Shown piece after piece: positions 61,577-64,000 of a stretch of 64,000 bases of DNA (positions are counted from its first letter, which is position 1; every line of letters begins with the position of its first letter). Below the pieces are notes generated by a model. It did no database searches. It was given only the letters and a program-made list of their open reading frames with translations, and was not told where the DNA came from. The stretch covers positions 62,001 through 126,000 of the forward strand of contig CAZAFH010000007.1 in the NCBI GenBank assembly GCA_964484265.1, given 5' to 3'. The position numbers and the translations under genes were made by a program. This stretch comes from SIAQ01 sp964484265. Its GTDB lineage: Bacteria; Planctomycetota; Planctomycetia; Gemmatales; Gemmataceae.

Positions 61577-63574
61577 ATGATGTCTCTGCCAATTTCGAGA
61601 GTAGTCCTCTATAAGCATGGCGTCGGCTACTTCGAGCGCGAAGGCAAAGTCACGGGCGATGCGACCGTTGCGCTCACGTTCAAGCAAGCCGATGTCAGCG
61701 ATGTGCTCAAGTCGCTGACGGTGCTCGATCTCGATGGCGGGCATATCGCGTCGGTGTCGTATGATTCGACCAAACCGCTCGAACAGCTATTGTCCGAGGT
61801 CGCGCTGTCGATTCCCGATCAGGCCAGTCTGGTGACACTGCTGCCTCAGATCAAGGGCGCGCGCGTCTCGCTGCATTCGGGCGTCGCCGATCCGGTAGAA
61901 GGCGTCATCCTCGGAATCGACACGACCGAACGCCAAACGGGCGACGGCATCGTGCATATCGTTCTGTTGTCATTGCTCACCGATCAGGGCGATGTCCGCC
62001 AATTCGATCTGCATTCGCTGGTTGCGGTGCAAGTGCTCGATCCAGCGATGCGGCGTGATCTCGACTTTTACCTCAAGACGCAACTGTCCTCGAAAAAGAA
62101 AGACGCGAGAACCTTCACGCTCTTCGCCCAGGGGCAGGGCGAACGCACGATCCGCGCCAGCTATACGCTGGAAGCACCGGTATGGAAGGCGACCTACCGC
62201 ATCTTGCTTGGCGAGGGCGACAAGAAGCCGATGATCCAGGGATGGGCGGTGGTGGACAACATGCAGGACGAGGACTGGGAGAACGTCAGCCTGTCGCTCA
62301 TCGCCGGGCTGCCCGTGTCGTTCACGCACGACCTCTACACGCCGCGCTACATCCGTCGCCCGGAGGTTCGCGTGGCGGAAACGACGGGCGTCTTGCCGCC
62401 GGAGGTGGAAGAGGGGATGGGCGCGGCGGCGATGTCTGTTGCAGACGAGGAGCTTGGGAAAATGATGCTAGCAAGGCAAATCCCTGTTGGTGCGCCCTCC
62501 GTCGCCCGAAAGAAATCGTACGCAGATGTTGCCAAAGGCGGAACTATTCGCGATCCCAGTTCGATGCCAGCACAGGTTCGCGAGCGCAAGGTCGGCGATC
62601 TGTTCGAATACGAAATCGAGCATCCGGTGACAATCAAGCGCAATCAGTCCGCGCTCGTGCCAATCGTGCTGCGCGAGTTCGCGGGACGGCCTGTGTTGCT
62701 CTACAACAAGACGACCCGGCAAGAGAATCCAATGCGCTGCGTCGAGTTCAAGAACACCACGGGATTGACGCTTGAAGGCGGGCCGGTCACCGTGCTCGAA
62801 GCTGACAATTACGTCGGCGAAGCGATGTTCGAAACGATGAAGCCCGACGACGATCGGCTCGTGCCGTATTGTGTCGAGCTTGGCGTACACGTGCTCGACA
62901 ACGTCGAATCGCACAGCGAAAACGTGCATCGCGTCGTCATCTTTCGAGGGCAGTTGCGTGCGCATTACGTGCAGGTCGATCAGACGACGTATCACTTCAA
63001 CAACAAGTCCGATGTGTCCCAGGTTGTGTATCTGGAACATCCGCGCAAGAGTCGGGAGTGGAAACTAATCGATACGCCGGAACCGATCGAGATCACCGAG
63101 AATTATTGGCGTTTCCGCTTCGCGATCGAGGCGAAGAAGGTGACGAAGCTCGTCGTCAAGTCGCAACAGATTCTCTCCGCGCACTTTTGGTTGAATGAGG
63201 CGACGGACGAACAAATGAGTGCCTGGATCCAGCAGAAATATCTTGACGCGAAAACGGAAAAGGCACTCAAGCAGACGATGGAACTGCGCCACGAAGCTGG
63301 TCGGATCGATGCGCTGCTGCAATCGCTGGCGAAGGAGCGCGATTCTATCCACAACGAGCAGAAGCGCATCCGCGAAAACCTGCAAGCGATCGGCGATCGG
63401 CCCGGTGAGAAGCAACTGCGAGAACGCTATCTGAAAACCGTCAACGGTCAGGAGGATCGGCTCGAAGAGATCGACAAGGAAATCGCTGTCCGAACGAATG
63501 AGCGTGATGCGTGCCGAGACAAGATAAACACTGCCCTTGCGAAGCTGGAATACGAGGCGGACGTCGGCGCGTGA
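61577..63574 (+). CDS. DUF4139 domain protein
   Basis: A 665-residue protein whose C-terminal half is a DUF4139 (mucoidy-inhibitor-like) domain. The first Met (61577) has AGGAATA upstream. An N-terminal beta-rich region (about 1-170, with the VVLYKHGVGYFEREGKV opening) is followed by the segment VWKATYRILLGEGDKKPMIQGWAVVDN near 208, then a beta-sandwich. A coiled coil fills the C-terminus (about 555-655: QTMELRHEAGRIDALLQSLAKERD). The family is of unknown function. No signal peptide is evident, so it may be cytoplasmic. Confidence 0.75.
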   Translation: MMSLPISRVVLYKHGVGYFEREGKVTGDATVALTFKQADVSDVLKSLTVLDLDGGHIASVSYDSTKPLEQLLSEVALSIPDQASLVTLLPQIKGARVSLHSGVADPVEGVILGIDTTERQTGDGIVHIVLLSLLTDQGDVRQFDLHSLVAVQVLDPAMRRDLDFYLKTQLSSKKKDARTFTLFAQGQGERTIRASYTLEAPVWKATYRILLGEGDKKPMIQGWAVVDNMQDEDWENVSLSLIAGLPVSFTHDLYTPRYIRRPEVRVAETTGVLPPEVEEGMGAAAMSVADEELGKMMLARQIPVGAPSVARKKSYADVAKGGTIRDPSSMPAQVRERKVGDLFEYEIEHPVTIKRNQSALVPIVLREFAGRPVLLYNKTTRQENPMRCVEFKNTTGLTLEGGPVTVLEADNYVGEAMFETMKPDDDRLVPYCVELGVHVLDNVESHSENVHRVVIFRGQLRAHYVQVDQTTYHFNNKSDVSQVVYLEHPRKSREWKLIDTPEPIEITENYWRFRFAIEAKKVTKLVVKSQQILSAHFWLNEATDEQMSAWIQQKYLDAKTEKALKQTMELRHEAGRIDALLQSLAKERDSIHNEQKRIRENLQAIGDRPGEKQLRERYLKTVNGQEDRLEEIDKEIAVRTNERDACRDKINTALAKLEYEADVGA

Positions 63575-63613
63575 CATGGAGATTGATATGCCAGCCGAAG
63601 AATGGGGGCGCGG

Positions 63614-64000
63614 ATGGAAACCGATACGTTCTTCTTTCAGCTCTTCAAAAAATTGCCGCAGACATTGTTTGAATTGCTCGGCAAGCCTGGAGCCGAAGCG
63701 AAGCGGTATCGGTTTGATTCCATTGAAGTGAAGAAATCGATGCGAATCGACGGTCTGTTCCTGCCAAACGATTTCGCGTTGCCGTTTTACCTCGTCGAGG
63801 TCGGTTTTCGCACGCACGAAACATTTTACGCGAATATGTTGGCCAAGGCCTTTCTGGTGCTCGAAGCCGAGCCGAGATTGTTCGATTGGCGTGGGATGGC
63901 GCTATTCGGCAGCCGGCGGTTTGAGCCGAAACGATTGCAGGCCTACCGAGAATATTTGGAATCGAGCCGAGTGACGCGGATCTACCTTGATGAGCTTCCG
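63614..64000 (+). CDS. DUF2887 (Rpn/PD-(D/E)xK nuclease-like) protein, cut by the window end
   Basis: The ATG at 63614 opens a frame of 129 codons that runs off the window. The sequence METDTFFFQLFKKLPQTLFELLG, then YRFDSIEVKKSMRIDGLFLP and FYLVEVGF, matches DUF2887, a group of transposase-related/Rpn-type nucleases. The usual core is D-x(n)-E-x-Q; here the Asp of MRIDGLF and the Glu of LVEVGF are present, but the position after them is Gly rather than Gln or Lys. The remaining stretch FYANMLAKAFLVLEAEP and RVTRIYLDEL is typical. It lies 39 bp after the DUF4139 gene. Confidence 0.75.
   Translation, partial: METDTFFFQLFKKLPQTLFELLGKPGAEAKRYRFDSIEVKKSMRIDGLFLPNDFALPFYLVEVGFRTHETFYANMLAKAFLVLEAEPRLFDWRGMALFGSRRFEPKRLQAYREYLESSRVTRIYLDELP

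Noticed and set aside
1..64000. CRISPR arrays, tRNA or rRNA genes
   Set aside because: No regularly spaced short repeats with unique spacers, no cloverleaf and no rRNA tracts were recognised by eye. A tRNA scan was not run.

Overview
The window reads as a stretch of chromosome from a member of the Planctomycetota, probably close to the Gemmatales. This is inferred from gene content, not from a marker gene. Signs are the many short palindromic repeats between genes, a Gemmata-type orphan protein (17531-18406), a WXG100-like/FtsK locus of planctomycete style, a futalosine-type UbiA homologue, and high-GC genes in short operons on both strands. No rRNA, tRNA or CRISPR array was seen.

Layout. 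220-9000: Bax1-like nuclease, altronate dehydratase family enzyme, a sensor kinase/response regulator pair, ComFC, a small zinc protein, a secreted protein coupled to a phosphatase, and phosphatidylserine decarboxylase. 9100-16850: S9 peptidase, sugar phosphate isomerase family protein, M48 protease and a double ABC-2 permease, separated by inverted repeats. 17000-18950: a transposase stump, an AT-rich orphan gene and a repeat. 19104-21650: a TPP enzyme with a Tat-like leader, then a cyclic-di-GMP-I riboswitch in front of a Flp-type pilin gene. 22138-32387: a large TPR protein, a helix-hairpin-helix protein, UbiA, a small lipoprotein, TrpS, a coiled-coil protein, nicotinate phosphoribosyltransferase and ArgG. 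32609-34594: an anti-phage dCTP deaminase locus. 34976-48227: membrane protein, GlmS, DUF11 protein, MacB-like permease/ATPase/TolC genes, an HD-GYP regulator, SGNH hydrolase and HflX. 48369-52737: a heavy-metal RND adaptor and pump. 52848-57847: a four-gene WXG100/FtsK (ESX-like) operon. 58052-64000: CDF transporter, cysteine synthase, FAD oxidoreductase, DUF4139 protein and the start of a DUF2887 nuclease-like gene.

Three results stand out. First, the dCTP deaminase defence gene is cut by a 186-bp non-autonomous element with 23-bp inverted ends and a perfect 8-bp target duplication (GAATTGCT). Removing the element and one duplicate restores a single 542-codon frame, and a 56-codon gene that nobody would find by length cutoffs overlaps the 3' end. 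Second, the ESX-like operon has one intact ATPase site, in the middle of three modules, instead of the usual arrangement. Third, the pilin gene has a strong promoter, a complete c-di-GMP-I aptamer and a threonine-rich tail, and the window also encodes an HD-GYP protein able to degrade the ligand.

The intergenic space carries at least six copies of one palindromic repeat family. Its outer ends are shared with a larger 425-bp element, which suggests one mobilising end sequence with different cores.
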